Assembly: GCF_016287535.1 (NCBI RefSeq)
Contig: NZ_JAEFAJ010000005.1
Span: forward strand, 1-64,000
Length of the DNA stretch: 64,000 nt
Direction: 5' to 3'
Source: Ruminococcus sp.
Lineage (GTDB): Bacteria > Bacillota > Clostridia > Oscillospirales > Ruminococcaceae
In this document: positions 27,207 through 35,896 of the stretch, one piece after another
Numbering within the stretch: the first letter of the stretch is position 1
How the letters are laid out: every line of letters starts with the position of its first letter
Program-made: the position numbers and the translations under genes
The notes under the pieces: model-generated
The model's input: the letters and a program-made list of their open reading frames with translations, nothing else
Told to the model about the DNA's origin: nothing
Database searches by the model: none

Positions 27207-28430
27207 TCAGTTCAGGTCGCTTACCTGATAATCGCAGAGGCTTTCTGCTATTATCGAAGCATATCCGTTGTCTTCCAGAAACACTCTGACCTCATGTTCG
27301 GTCATAGGAGCCCCGGCTTCATCTCCGAACCTGTAGTCCGATGTTCTGAAGTATTCTGTCAGCTCGCCGTTCTCATACTTGTCGTATGCGAGACATACGC
27401 CGGTCTCAGCGTCAAAATCGGCTGTATAGCTTAATGACGAGTTTTCGTATTTTATGCTTGCGCTCGTTATTTTTCTTCCGTTTTCGTAGCTTTCCCCTGT
27501 TACCTCCCATTGCGAGCCGTTCAGAGCCGCACTTGTGAACTGATTCATACCGATATATTCTTTAAAGTATACCCTGTCTTTTATTTCTTCGGACTCAAGC
27601 TCAGTGCTCGTTTTTGTTATTCTTGCCAGCAGTCCGCGAGTGTTAAAGTCACCTGCATATGCGAACTTATCGTTAAGATAGTAATAATTCTCCTCGCCGT
27701 ACAGGCGGCCGTCGGAAACATAGCGTTTCTTCTGCATCTCTCCTGTCATCGACGAATTGTCCAGCTTAACTGATCCTTCACTGAAACAGTAGAACGAACC
27801 GCTGCCCGATCTCTTGTTCAAAGTATAATCTGCCGAGAATCTGTCATAGTTGTATACAGCGCCGATACATTTTTCACGGAGCTGCTCCCCTGCTTCTTTA
27901 TTATCAGGCTGCTGCGCTTCCTCAGTGGTCGTAACATCCGGCTCATCACCTGCTGTGGTCAATGTCGCTGCGGTGGTTTTGTCTGCTGTTGCATCAGCTG
28001 TAACAGCTGCGGTGACACCGGTCACGTTTGCATTGACTGATGTGACGCCGGAAGTTGCAGTTTCTGTGTTGAACGATGTTTTTGCGGTTGCTGCGTTATT
28101 GCTGTTATCCGTAATGTCTGATGTCATGCTGCTGTCAATGATATGATTGTCTACGCCGCCTTTGCCGGAATTAAAAGCGCGGACCGCGCCATAGGTGCCT
28201 GCAATAAGCAGTAATGACGCAGCAGCAGCCGAAGCAGTATGAGAAATTTTCATTCTTCTGCTGTACTTCTCAACGCCCTCCGCAACGTCCGTATACTCGC
28301 TGTCCTTTTCAGTGCGCTCCTTTATCCTTGCAAATATCTCTTCCTTTTTGGCGGCATCTGCCATAAGTTTCTCAACCGAATCCTTGTCCGCGCTTCGCAG
28401 GGTATAAATGATCTTTTTCTTCGTATTCAT
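27207..28430 (-). CDS. Probable membrane anti-sigma factor
   Basis: 407 aa. N-terminal cytoplasmic part (1-68; helical, charged), one membrane helix (~70-88; HTASAAAASLLLIAGTYGAV), Thr/Ala-rich spacer, then an extracellular domain (~185-405) whose repeated short strands (SADYTLNKRSGSGSF; SSLSYTADFDAETGVCLAYD) recall LolA/RseB-type folds. The gene begins 13 bp after the ECF sigma gene, the standard layout of a sigma/anti-sigma pair. GGAGGG site. Role inferred: it holds the sigma factor until an envelope signal releases it. Confidence 0.75.
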   Translation of the reverse strand: MNTKKKIIYTLRSADKDSVEKLMADAAKKEEIFARIKERTEKDSEYTDVAEGVEKYSRRMKISHTASAAAASLLLIAGTYGAVRAFNSGKGGVDNHIIDSSMTSDITDNSNNAATAKTSFNTETATSGVTSVNANVTGVTAAVTADATADKTTAATLTTAGDEPDVTTTEEAQQPDNKEAGEQLREKCIGAVYNYDRFSADYTLNKRSGSGSFYCFSEGSVKLDNSSMTGEMQKKRYVSDGRLYGEENYYYLNDKFAYAGDFNTRGLLARITKTSTELESEEIKDRVYFKEYIGMNQFTSAALNGSQWEVTGESYENGRKITSASIKYENSSLSYTADFDAETGVCLAYDKYENGELTEYFRTSDYRFGDEAGAPMTEHEVRVFLEDNGYASIIAESLCDYQVSDLN

Positions 28431-28443
28431 TTTATCCCTCCTT

Positions 28444-29004
28444 CTAAAGCGTTATACCGTCAGAGTGGAGAAGCTTTTTGAGGCGGGTCATCGCACGTCC
28501 GCACCTGACACGCACAGCAGCGGCGCTCATACCCGTCATTTCCGCTATCTCCCCTGAGGTTTTATTGTAATAGTATTTCTGGACGATTATCACCGAATCA
28601 GGCGGCCCAAGCTCGCCTATCTTGCTTAGCAGCAGATCCGCAAGCACAGCGTTCTCCGTATTTTCTTCAATATCTTCATCTCCGGCTATTTCAGCTACAG
28701 TTTCATCATCGGAAGATATGAAAGAATGATTCTTTACCGCAAGCTTTCTTCTCATGCTTATCGCTGCGTTTCGGGCAACTGCTCCTATATATGACTTCAG
28801 TGATATATTTTCATCAGGTCGCATCTTCATCATAATGGAAGCAAATACGTCTATAACGCATTCCTCAGAATCGTTCTGACTTCCGAAACCGCTTATTATC
28901 CTGTTTACTATTGAAAAAACGTAGTTGTAATACTTGTCAAAAAGCGCTCTCTGCCCGTTTGACGGAGCTTCGCGCATAAGATCGATTATTTTTTCATCAG
29001 TCAT
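28444..29004 (-). CDS. ECF-type RNA polymerase sigma factor
   Basis: 186 aa. Sigma region 2 (FDKYYNYVFSIVNRIIS...DVFASIMMKM...SLKSYIGAVARNAAI) and region 4 (LPP-like GPPDSVIIVQKYYYNKTSGEIAEMTGMSAAAVRVRCGRAMTRLK). The ATG at 29004 has a GGAGG site 6 nt upstream; the frame open further 5' is not preceded by a site. It is first in a run with the anti-sigma gene and the giant LRR protein, which it may control. Confidence 0.88.
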   Translation of the reverse strand: MTDEKIIDLMREAPSNGQRALFDKYYNYVFSIVNRIISGFGSQNDSEECVIDVFASIMMKMRPDENISLKSYIGAVARNAAISMRRKLAVKNHSFISSDDETVAEIAGDEDIEENTENAVLADLLLSKIGELGPPDSVIIVQKYYYNKTSGEIAEMTGMSAAAVRVRCGRAMTRLKKLLHSDGITL

Positions 29005-29214
29005 ATAGTCCTCCTTTACATTTTTTCCGAGCATATTCGTCCTTATCTATAATAACGCAAATCTTCTGCAAAGTGCAACACTTTTTTTGAATTTTTTTTA
29101 TTTTTTTCAGGATCATATGCTGACTGAACAGTAAAGCTCACGCATAAGGCGCGAAATATTGCGCAAAACTCCGGATACAGAGCTGAGCCTTCCAATTCTT
29201 TCAGATAAGAAAAA

Positions 29215-29243
29215 ACCGGCTCATACACGTGGTACGAACCGGT
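29215..29243 (-). terminator. Terminator of the type I secretion operon
   Basis: ACCGGCTCATAC paired with GTACGAACCGGT (G-U allowed), followed on the minus strand by a T6 run. It sits 17 nt after the HlyD-like gene. A 67-codon frame over this site (29043-29246) is an artefact. Confidence 0.7.
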
Positions 29244-29259
29244 CATATATATCAGAATA

Positions 29260-30507
29260 TTATTTTTCTTTCAGGCTGTCGCCGAAGCCCTTGACGATAG
29301 GATCGAGGAAGTAGCGCATTACCGACTGCTTTCCTACCTTTACCTCAACTGCTCCTGTCAGTCCTGACATTATATCTATCTTTTCGTTGGTATTCTCAAC
29401 GTCAAGCTTTACGAGATATACGCTTCCCATCTGCTCTGTATTGAACGAACTCGGACTTATATACTTTACCTTGCCCTTTACGGTTCCGTACTTGTTGTAC
29501 GGATAAGCCTCAAGCTTTATCTCCGCGTCCATTCCCACCTTGATATCCGCTATATCCATATTCTTGAAGTAGCATACCATCTCTACTGCCGAACCCGCAG
29601 GTACTATCGTTACCATCTGCTGCGCCGCCGTCACGTTCTCTCCTATGTTATTCACGGAAATACTGTTGACATATCCGTTGGTGGGTGCTTTTATCTGCTG
29701 GTTCTTTCTTGACAGCTCATATTTTTCAAGCTCTGAATTGATCTGACTGAGCTTTCCGTTTATCTCCGACAGACTTGAGTTTATCTGCTCGCTGTAGGTG
29801 TTCTGCGCCTTCAGCACATTCGTCTCTGCCTGTATCGACTCATTTTCCGCCTGCTTTACCACTATTGCCTGAGCGTTATACTCCGCCTGTGACACTTCAG
29901 GATTGGTATTGTACTCCTCAAGTATTATCCTTGCGCGTTCCGTAGCGTGCTGCGCGTTTTCCTTCGCGCTTTCGAGTATGCTCAGATTGTTGTGATACGC
30001 CTTGTCAGTATCTATTATCGCAAGGATATACGGCTTTACATTTCCGGGATACTGCTCCATATTTATATTAGATATATCCTCGCTGTTCATTATCTTCGTA
30101 TATATCTGCTTCTGAGCTTCAAGCACATTTTTCTGCTTGTTAAGCGAATCCGTGTCTATATCAAGGCTCTGGGTGTCAAGCTCTATGAGGACATCTCCCA
30201 TCTTGACATATGCGCCCTCCTCCACATTTATGGACTTTATAGTTCCTCCGGTGTAGGAGTTGAGAGAACAGATATTTCCCACAGGCTGTATCGTTCCGTT
30301 TGACGTTACTACTATATCCGTCTTTGACAGGCAAGCCCATATCACCGCTGCCAGAAGAAGGGAAAATATACCGACTATTATTACCGTGCCTGCTATATGC
30401 GCCGGCCGCTCTATTATCTCCAGCATTGACGGCATGAAGTCGTATTTCAGCTCTTTATCGTGCTTTTTGCTGTGTTTCAGAGCGTATTCAGTGAGCTTGT
30501 TATCCAT
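29260..30507 (-). CDS. HlyD-family membrane fusion protein of a type I secretion system
   Basis: 415 aa. Short cytoplasmic N-terminus, one membrane helix (~38-60), barrel-sandwich/lipoyl halves (VTSNGTIQPVG...GTIKSINVEEGAYVKMGDVLIELD; IKAPTNGYVNSISVNNIGENV) separated by long coiled coil (~115-265), and a beta-barrel end. It pairs with the ABC protein whose gene overlaps it by 8 bp. In diderms HlyD joins an outer-membrane channel; this organism is apparently monoderm, so it should act as a wall-spanning or cap subunit. GGTGAGGT site. Confidence 0.9.
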   Translation of the reverse strand: MDNKLTEYALKHSKKHDKELKYDFMPSMLEIIERPAHIAGTVIIVGIFSLLLAAVIWACLSKTDIVVTSNGTIQPVGNICSLNSYTGGTIKSINVEEGAYVKMGDVLIELDTQSLDIDTDSLNKQKNVLEAQKQIYTKIMNSEDISNINMEQYPGNVKPYILAIIDTDKAYHNNLSILESAKENAQHATERARIILEEYNTNPEVSQAEYNAQAIVVKQAENESIQAETNVLKAQNTYSEQINSSLSEINGKLSQINSELEKYELSRKNQQIKAPTNGYVNSISVNNIGENVTAAQQMVTIVPAGSAVEMVCYFKNMDIADIKVGMDAEIKLEAYPYNKYGTVKGKVKYISPSSFNTEQMGSVYLVKLDVENTNEKIDIMSGLTGAVEVKVGKQSVMRYFLDPIVKGFGDSLKEK

Positions 30508-32629
30508 CTACCTCACCCCTTTGCTGCTGATTGTAGAGATACGCGTAGAGTCCGTTCTGCGCCATTAATCTTTCGTGTGTATCGTACTCTACAAGGTCTC
30601 CCTTGTCCACTACCATTATCTTCTGCGCGTCCTTCAGTGTTGAAAGGCGGTGCGCTATTATGATAACAGTTCTGTTGCGGCATATCTCCTTGAGATTGTT
30701 CTGGATTATGCTCTCCGACTCATAGTCAAGAGCTGATGTTGCCTCATCGAAAATAAGTATCCTGGGGTCGTTGAGTATTGCTCTTGCGATAGCTACTCTC
30801 TGCTTCTGACCTCCCGAAAGTCCCATTCCCTTTTCACCGATTATGGTATCGTATCCGTTGGGAAGCTCAAGTATGAAGTCGTGGGCGCCCGCTATCTTCG
30901 CACACTTCATTATCTGCTCCATAGTCGCTGTCGGACAGTGGATCGCTATATTCTCCGCCACTGTTCCGTTGAACATAAAGTTCTCCTGCAGTACCACGCC
31001 TATCTGCTTTCTCAGCATAGCCGGATTGACCAGTGATATATCCATTCCGTCCACGGATATCTTTCCTGCCTCCGGTATGTACAGTCTCTGTATCAGCTTG
31101 GAGATAGTGCTCTTTCCCGAACCGCTTCGGCCCACTACTCCCACTACTGTTCCGGATTCTATCTCAAAGCTCATTCCCTTGATTACCTCTCCGCCCTGCG
31201 GATTGTAGCGGAAATGCACCTTGTCGAACACTATTTTTCCTTCCAGCTTGGGAAGTGATGTAAGATTTGTATTAAGCACCGGCTCCGGAGCTGTATTGAA
31301 TATATCTCCTATACGCTTTACCGAGAGTGACGCCTGCTGATATTCCTGCCACAGCTGTACAAGCCTGAGCACCGGTCCGCTTACTCTTCCTGAGAGCATA
31401 CGGAAAGCAACGAGCTGTCCGACTGTGAAGTTTCCGTCCATAACTGCCTTCGCTCCGAAGAAAAGTATCAGAAGATCAAAGACTTTCTGTATGAACTGAC
31501 CTGTTGTGCCCGCTGTTGCCGACACCATTGACGTCTTGTAGCTTGCCTTGACGTAGTCTGCCTGAAGCTCTCCCCACTTCTTCTCGAATTTGGGCTCCAG
31601 CGCGTAGGACTTTACGGTCTGCACTCCTGTTATGGATTCTACAAGGAATGACTGGGTATTTGCGCCTGTTTCAAACTTTTCGTCAAGTCTCTTCTTGAAA
31701 AGCGGAGTGACTATCGCCGAAAGTATGGCGTAAACAGGTATCGAGCATATTACTATCACCGTCAGCATACGGCTGTACATGAACAGTACGACGATGTACA
31801 CGATTATGAACACAAGGTCTATCATGGACGACAGCGGCGTACCTGTAAGGAAGCTTCTGATGCTGTCCAGTTCCCTAACTCTCGCAACTGTTTCACCGAC
31901 TCTGCGCGACTCGAAATACTTCAGCGGCAGGGCGAACAGATGCTTGAAGAGCTTATAGCTCAGCATTACGTCTATACGGTTGGTAGTATGCGTGAATACA
32001 TAGTTCTTGGCAAGTCCGAGGATAAGCTCATATATGTACACTATCGCTATGCCTATGGTAAGGACGTTCAGGGTGGATATGCTCCTGTGTACAAGCACCT
32101 TGTCAACAACTACCTGAGTCATTACAGGCGTCAGTATGCCCAGTATCTGCACTGTGAATACCGCTATGAGTACCTGTATGAACTCCTTCTTGAATTTAAG
32201 TATCGTCGGAATGAACCACTTGAAGCTGAAGATCGCTTCCCTGTCCATTATTCCTTTTTTATTGATTATTATCGCTGTGCCGTCCCACATTCTCTGCAGG
32301 TCTATCCTTGTTTTTATCTCCGGCTGCGTCTTGTCCGCTGACAGTATCATGAACTTGTCCTCGTGGGACTTTGCGATTATGAAGAATTCCCCGTCATAGC
32401 CTCTTGCTATTATCGGATTGTTTACATCCTTCAGCTTTTCTATCTTCAGCCTGCACAGCTTCGCCTTCATTTTCAGCGCCTTTGCCGACTGGATTATCTC
32501 TACTTCCCCTGCTTTCTGCTCCGGGTCAAGTACCGCGAGATTCTCTGCCTGTTCCTTAGTTATGGGTATCCCATGGAACTTCATCACTATCATAAAACAT
32601 GACAGACCGCTGTCTTGTTTCTTATTCAT
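30500..32629 (-). CDS. HlyB-like ABC exporter (type I secretion ATPase with C39-like domain)
   Basis: 709 aa. Residues 1-125 are a peptidase-C39-like domain in which the catalytic Cys position is Ser (QDSGLSCF instead of xDCGxAC) and the His region is not conserved. It is therefore a non-cleaving CLD domain as in HlyB. Six membrane helices (~145-430), then the ATPase: Walker A GRSGSGKS, LSGGQ, Walker B ILIFDEATSALD, H-loop AHRLS. A non-cleaving CLD fits export of RTX proteins with uncleaved C-terminal signals, so the RTX protein at 10.1 kb is the natural candidate substrate. GGAGG site. Confidence 0.92.
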   Translation of the reverse strand: MNKKQDSGLSCFMIVMKFHGIPITKEQAENLAVLDPEQKAGEVEIIQSAKALKMKAKLCRLKIEKLKDVNNPIIARGYDGEFFIIAKSHEDKFMILSADKTQPEIKTRIDLQRMWDGTAIIINKKGIMDREAIFSFKWFIPTILKFKKEFIQVLIAVFTVQILGILTPVMTQVVVDKVLVHRSISTLNVLTIGIAIVYIYELILGLAKNYVFTHTTNRIDVMLSYKLFKHLFALPLKYFESRRVGETVARVRELDSIRSFLTGTPLSSMIDLVFIIVYIVVLFMYSRMLTVIVICSIPVYAILSAIVTPLFKKRLDEKFETGANTQSFLVESITGVQTVKSYALEPKFEKKWGELQADYVKASYKTSMVSATAGTTGQFIQKVFDLLILFFGAKAVMDGNFTVGQLVAFRMLSGRVSGPVLRLVQLWQEYQQASLSVKRIGDIFNTAPEPVLNTNLTSLPKLEGKIVFDKVHFRYNPQGGEVIKGMSFEIESGTVVGVVGRSGSGKSTISKLIQRLYIPEAGKISVDGMDISLVNPAMLRKQIGVVLQENFMFNGTVAENIAIHCPTATMEQIMKCAKIAGAHDFILELPNGYDTIIGEKGMGLSGGQKQRVAIARAILNDPRILIFDEATSALDYESESIIQNNLKEICRNRTVIIIAHRLSTLKDAQKIMVVDKGDLVEYDTHERLMAQNGLYAYLYNQQQRGEVDG

Positions 32630-32701
32630 TGTTTTCCTCCGTTATTATTTAATAGTCAGAACCTTTCGTCCGTTTTTTTCTTCTGTAACAAGCACAGCCG
32701 C

Positions 32702-32833
32702 TCAATATCCGTCACTGTCATTTGATAATCCACAGGGAGCACCGGCTCGGACAGGCATATCCGTCGTTTTTCCGGCACTGCCGTCCCCTTTAATACAAAC
32801 GGCCGCAAAACAGCAGTATAGTATGTTTTTCAT
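32702..32833 (-). CDS. Cys-rich 43-aa peptide upstream of the exporter genes
   Basis: A GGAGG ribosome site 8 nt before ATG and a 43-codon frame: MKNILYCCFAAVCIKGDG, a Gly/Thr/Asp-rich middle, and one more Cys (GAPCGLSNDSDGY) for four in total. It is the first frame behind a consensus promoter and lies 72 bp upstream of the HlyB-like gene. It has no double-Gly leader, so it is not a classic C39 substrate. It could be an exported peptide, a translational leader controlling the exporter, or chance. No known family. Confidence 0.45.
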   Translation of the reverse strand: MKNILYCCFAAVCIKGDGSAGKTTDMPVRAGAPCGLSNDSDGY

Positions 32834-32852
32834 ATTATTTTCCTCCTATATC

Positions 32853-32893
32853 ATTATTTGATCGGACTTTTACCCCAAGTCGAATCAAATAAT
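32853..32893 (-). promoter_or_regulatory. Palindrome between promoter and first gene of the exporter operon (candidate operator)
   Basis: On the minus strand the arms ATTATTTGAT and ATCAAATAAT are perfect 10-bp complements, with an inner ACTT/AAGT pair, 41 nt overall. It begins directly after the -10 hexamer and so covers the transcription start. That placement suits a repressor operator; it could also act as an RNA hairpin at the extreme 5' end. Confidence 0.6.
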
Positions 32894-32922
32894 ATTATAT
32901 AATAGCTGTCAAAGAATGTCAA
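32894..32922 (-). promoter_or_regulatory. Consensus promoter of the type I secretion operon
   Basis: TTGACA (32917-32922) and TATAAT (32894-32899) on the minus strand, spacer exactly 17 nt. Confidence 0.85.
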
Positions 32923-32951
32923 TACAAATTTGTCATTTAGCACTCAAAAAA

Positions 32952-32983
32952 AGCAGGAGCGGCTTATAAAAGCCGCTCCTGCT
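32952..32983 (-). terminator. Terminator of the pilus operon
   Basis: 14-bp perfect stem AGCAGGAGCGGCTT/AAGCCGCTCCTGCT with a 4-nt loop, followed by T7 on the minus strand. It is located 21 nt after the sortase stop and separates the pilus and exporter operons. Confidence 0.92.
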
Positions 32984-33003
32984 GAACGTATTTATTTGTC
33001 ATA

Positions 33004-33825
33004 CTACAGCTTTCTCTCGCAGTAAACGAGATACCGCTGACTGTTTACGCCGTAAGGATGACAGGTATACAGCGTGAGCATATCCTTGCCCTGCTGAATA
33101 AGTATCGGCTTGACTTCATCAGGCTCGATTATCTTGACCCTGACCACCTTGTACTCCAGCGTGTACCAGAAATTCTCCACCCTTACGATATCCCCTGTTT
33201 CAAGCTTCTCCACATAGCGGAGAAAATCCGAACCGCCGAGTCCGCGGTGAACAGCTATTACACAGTTGGTATTCATACCGCCTATAGGATAAGAGGTATT
33301 GGTCAGATGTCCGCAGCCAGCTGTCATATTGGCGTCATTCGCGCCAAGAAAGATAGGCAGCTTCAGTCCGAGCCTGTCGACCTCAAGAGTTCCCACGCTT
33401 TCGGTCTTGATGCCGTAGACCCTGAGATCTATCTCCGGCACCTGATAAGAATAGGCGCTGTTCAGCGTTTTCTGACCGTTCTCAAAGAGCTCCCTGTTCC
33501 TCGTTCTCATATACTGGAACAGCTTATCGAGGTAAACCTGCTCATCATCAGGCTCAGGGGTGCTGAGTATCTTCTTGTACGGCGCGAGATTGCCTTTTTC
33601 ATCGACAGGCATATCTTCGCCGGGTTTCAGCTTTCCTTCATTGACAGCTTCTTCAATGAATTTGTCACGCTCTTCCTCGAATTCGGTGATATTATTATCC
33701 ACCTGTTTCCTTATCATCATCCTGCTGACGATGGGATACATGAAAAATCCGAAGCCTGTCAGGAACAGCAGTATGAGAAGAATTATGATAATACGTCTCT
33801 TTTTTTTCTTGTTATTCTTTTTCAA
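33004..33825 (-). CDS. Class C (pilus-type) sortase
   Basis: 273 aa. N-terminal Lys/Arg-rich tail and membrane helix (~13-32), extracellular catalytic domain with VHRG (catalytic His) and TLYTCHPYGVNSQR (Cys, and Arg six residues further on), which is the class C signature. It joins pilin subunits through LPxTG-like signals. It is last of three genes, after the backbone pilin and the large tip protein. I chose the TTG at 33825 (AGGAG 11 nt upstream); a GTG four codons earlier overlaps the site. Confidence 0.92.
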   Translation of the reverse strand: MKKNNKKKKRRIIIILLILLFLTGFGFFMYPIVSRMMIRKQVDNNITEFEEERDKFIEEAVNEGKLKPGEDMPVDEKGNLAPYKKILSTPEPDDEQVYLDKLFQYMRTRNRELFENGQKTLNSAYSYQVPEIDLRVYGIKTESVGTLEVDRLGLKLPIFLGANDANMTAGCGHLTNTSYPIGGMNTNCVIAVHRGLGGSDFLRYVEKLETGDIVRVENFWYTLEYKVVRVKIIEPDEVKPILIQQGKDMLTLYTCHPYGVNSQRYLVYCERKL

Positions 33826-33848
33826 TGGCGGGATCACTCCTAAAGGTA

Positions 33849-33872
33849 AGTGCCGCTGTATAAAGCGGCACT
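33849..33872 (-). promoter_or_regulatory. Intercistronic stem-loop between pilin and sortase genes
   Basis: AGTGCCGCT/AGCGGCACT 9-bp stem without a following T-run. It probably lowers sortase expression relative to pilin or stabilises the pilin message, rather than ending transcription. Confidence 0.5.
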
Positions 33873-33947
33873 CCCTGTTAAATGAACCTATGGGACCTGA
33901 AAAGCATCAGAGAGGAGTATAGAATGCTTATATCAGAACTCGTTAGT

Positions 33948-35879
33948 TCAGTGGTTTTCCTGTTCTTCTTCGTCGTCATCTCTCTTCTTGAGGAGTATGA
34001 AGATAAAGAATCCTGTTGCTGCCATGAGGAGGACACCTGTGATAGTGAAGATTATTGTTGCTGTTGTACCGGTGAACGGGAGGTTGAAATTACTTGTTGC
34101 CAGATTATTTACAAATATAACTGTATTTCCGGTGATCTTTGAACCAATACGCGAACCCTCAGCAGCGGTTGGATCGTAGTTATATATATTACCGTCCTTG
34201 CCAATATAGATATTCTTTATTTCAGTATCTATCTGATATCCGCTTGCTGTTCCTATCTGCTCGATAGTGTATGGACCGGGAGCTAAGTTTGTAACTACTG
34301 TAAGATTGCCTGTATAAGCGTTAGCTGTATCATTATACTCACTTCCGCTCGAAACATCATATCTACCGTCTGTAAGCTCTGTACCTCCAGCAGATTCAGC
34401 AGGGTTAGAGATATAGAATGTACAAGGCTTAACCGCATCAGCAGATGTGTCAGGAGTTGGAGTAATATCTGACGGATCAGGATCAGCAGGAGGAGTTGCC
34501 GGATAATCCTCTGCCGATGGATATGTAGGATCTACATCAGGATCGGTTATTCCCGGTATATCAGGAGTGGTGGGATCAGAAGGATCCGGATTATAAGCAT
34601 ATTTATAGCTTATAGAAGCCTTATTGACAGCATTTCCGTTAGCTGCTTCATTAGCATTGCCGGAAGAAAGATCGGTCGTATCCAGTGTCGAGGCAACTGT
34701 TATGTTAAGCTCTGTTGCGCTATTAAAAGTTGTATTTGCCGGATCCTTTATCTTAGCAAGACCTGCCTCTGTAATTGTAATAATATACTCATCAGTATTT
34801 GTTAACGATTGTGCAGCAGTAAAATCTGGTGTAGCAGCTGTTCCGTCTAATCCTTCAATAGTTACACCTGTTATATCAATTCCCTTGAATTTATCAGTTA
34901 TAACATAGCTTATCAGGTTATCTCTGTTAGCCGGAAGATCAGCCGTGATAGTCCAGTTATATTCATGACCTTTACCGTCAGCTGAGATCACCTTTCCTAC
35001 TTCAAGCTTGTTCTCATTTACAAAAGTCTTAGTAACAGCCGTTGCTGTCTCACCTGACTGTACACCTGTTATTGTAACCTTCTGCGGTGTCTGATCAAGT
35101 AAGTAAGTAGTGGCATTAGTACCGGTCAATTCTTGCTCAACAAAATAGTAATCGCCTACAGGAAGACCTGTTATGGTTATTTTACCGTTTTCATCAGTTG
35201 TATAGATCTTATCAGCACCTGTTGTATTCTTTGCTGCTTCCCAATCACCTTGAGCATTCTTAAAGTAAACCTTAAAATCTACGTCTTTTATCGCAGCATT
35301 AGCAGAATTCTTTTTTATAAACTCGATAGTATGCAGCTTACCATTATCAGTATTAGGAGTATCCTGATCATTAGCGGTAGTCTTAGGATAAATGTGAAGC
35401 GGATTCGCAGTGTTCGGCAATTCAATAAAGAATGCGTCTGCATTTGCAAATTCGGGGTTTGTGTTTGTGTCATCAACAGGGTCTATCCAGTATACACCAG
35501 GATTTAAGCCAACTGACGAGCCGACACCTATGTTCTCACCGGTAGAAGCAGTTACAACAGTGGTAATAGGAGCCGAAGTATCAACATCATACTTGTGTGT
35601 CGATGCATTATATGTCGCACCGTAGATATTGTAAGTCATTCCACCTCTTGCCTGCTTGCTGTCATAACCATTTACAGTGGTCTGATCTGCTGTAGTACCC
35701 GTAGCATTATTAGTTGCTGATGCTGTTGCATAATCAGCTGCACTTAACTGATAGCTATGGATAGTGATTATATTACTGCCGCCTGTTCCTGGAACTGCAA
35801 CAGCAGTAAACGGAATGTACTGTGCCAGCATAAACGCTGAGATAGCTATAGCTGACGTTTTCTTCATCATTTTTTTCAT
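33948..35879 (-). CDS. SpaA-type major pilin (backbone) subunit, LPFTG
   Basis: 643 aa. Signal peptide (1-29), pilin motif with the linking Lys (LHIYPKTT, ~150), SpaA/Cna-B-type immunoglobulin folds (GKITITGLPVGDYYFVEQEL; TDKFKGIDITGV), Pro/Asp-rich stretch (~440-490), final domain, then LPFTGT, hydrophobic helix and charged tail. The sortase encoded just downstream would link the YPK lysine to the Thr of LPFTG to build fibres. GGAGG site. The gene starts 17 bp after the tip-protein gene ends. Confidence 0.92.
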   Translation of the reverse strand: MKKMMKKTSAIAISAFMLAQYIPFTAVAVPGTGGSNIITIHSYQLSAADYATASATNNATGTTADQTTVNGYDSKQARGGMTYNIYGATYNASTHKYDVDTSAPITTVVTASTGENIGVGSSVGLNPGVYWIDPVDDTNTNPEFANADAFFIELPNTANPLHIYPKTTANDQDTPNTDNGKLHTIEFIKKNSANAAIKDVDFKVYFKNAQGDWEAAKNTTGADKIYTTDENGKITITGLPVGDYYFVEQELTGTNATTYLLDQTPQKVTITGVQSGETATAVTKTFVNENKLEVGKVISADGKGHEYNWTITADLPANRDNLISYVITDKFKGIDITGVTIEGLDGTAATPDFTAAQSLTNTDEYIITITEAGLAKIKDPANTTFNSATELNITVASTLDTTDLSSGNANEAANGNAVNKASISYKYAYNPDPSDPTTPDIPGITDPDVDPTYPSAEDYPATPPADPDPSDITPTPDTSADAVKPCTFYISNPAESAGGTELTDGRYDVSSGSEYNDTANAYTGNLTVVTNLAPGPYTIEQIGTASGYQIDTEIKNIYIGKDGNIYNYDPTAAEGSRIGSKITGNTVIFVNNLATSNFNLPFTGTTATIIFTITGVLLMAATGFFIFILLKKRDDDEEEQENH

Positions 35880-35896
35880 AATACAACCTCCTGAAT

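Noticed and set aside
29043-29246. 67-codon minus-strand frame between the sigma and HlyD genes
   Set aside because: Its start lies in the terminator hairpin and it has no ribosome site or recognisable motif.
33058-33843. 261-codon plus-strand frame opposite the sortase
   Set aside because: The sortase on the other strand has catalytic His, Cys and Arg motifs and operon context; this frame has none.
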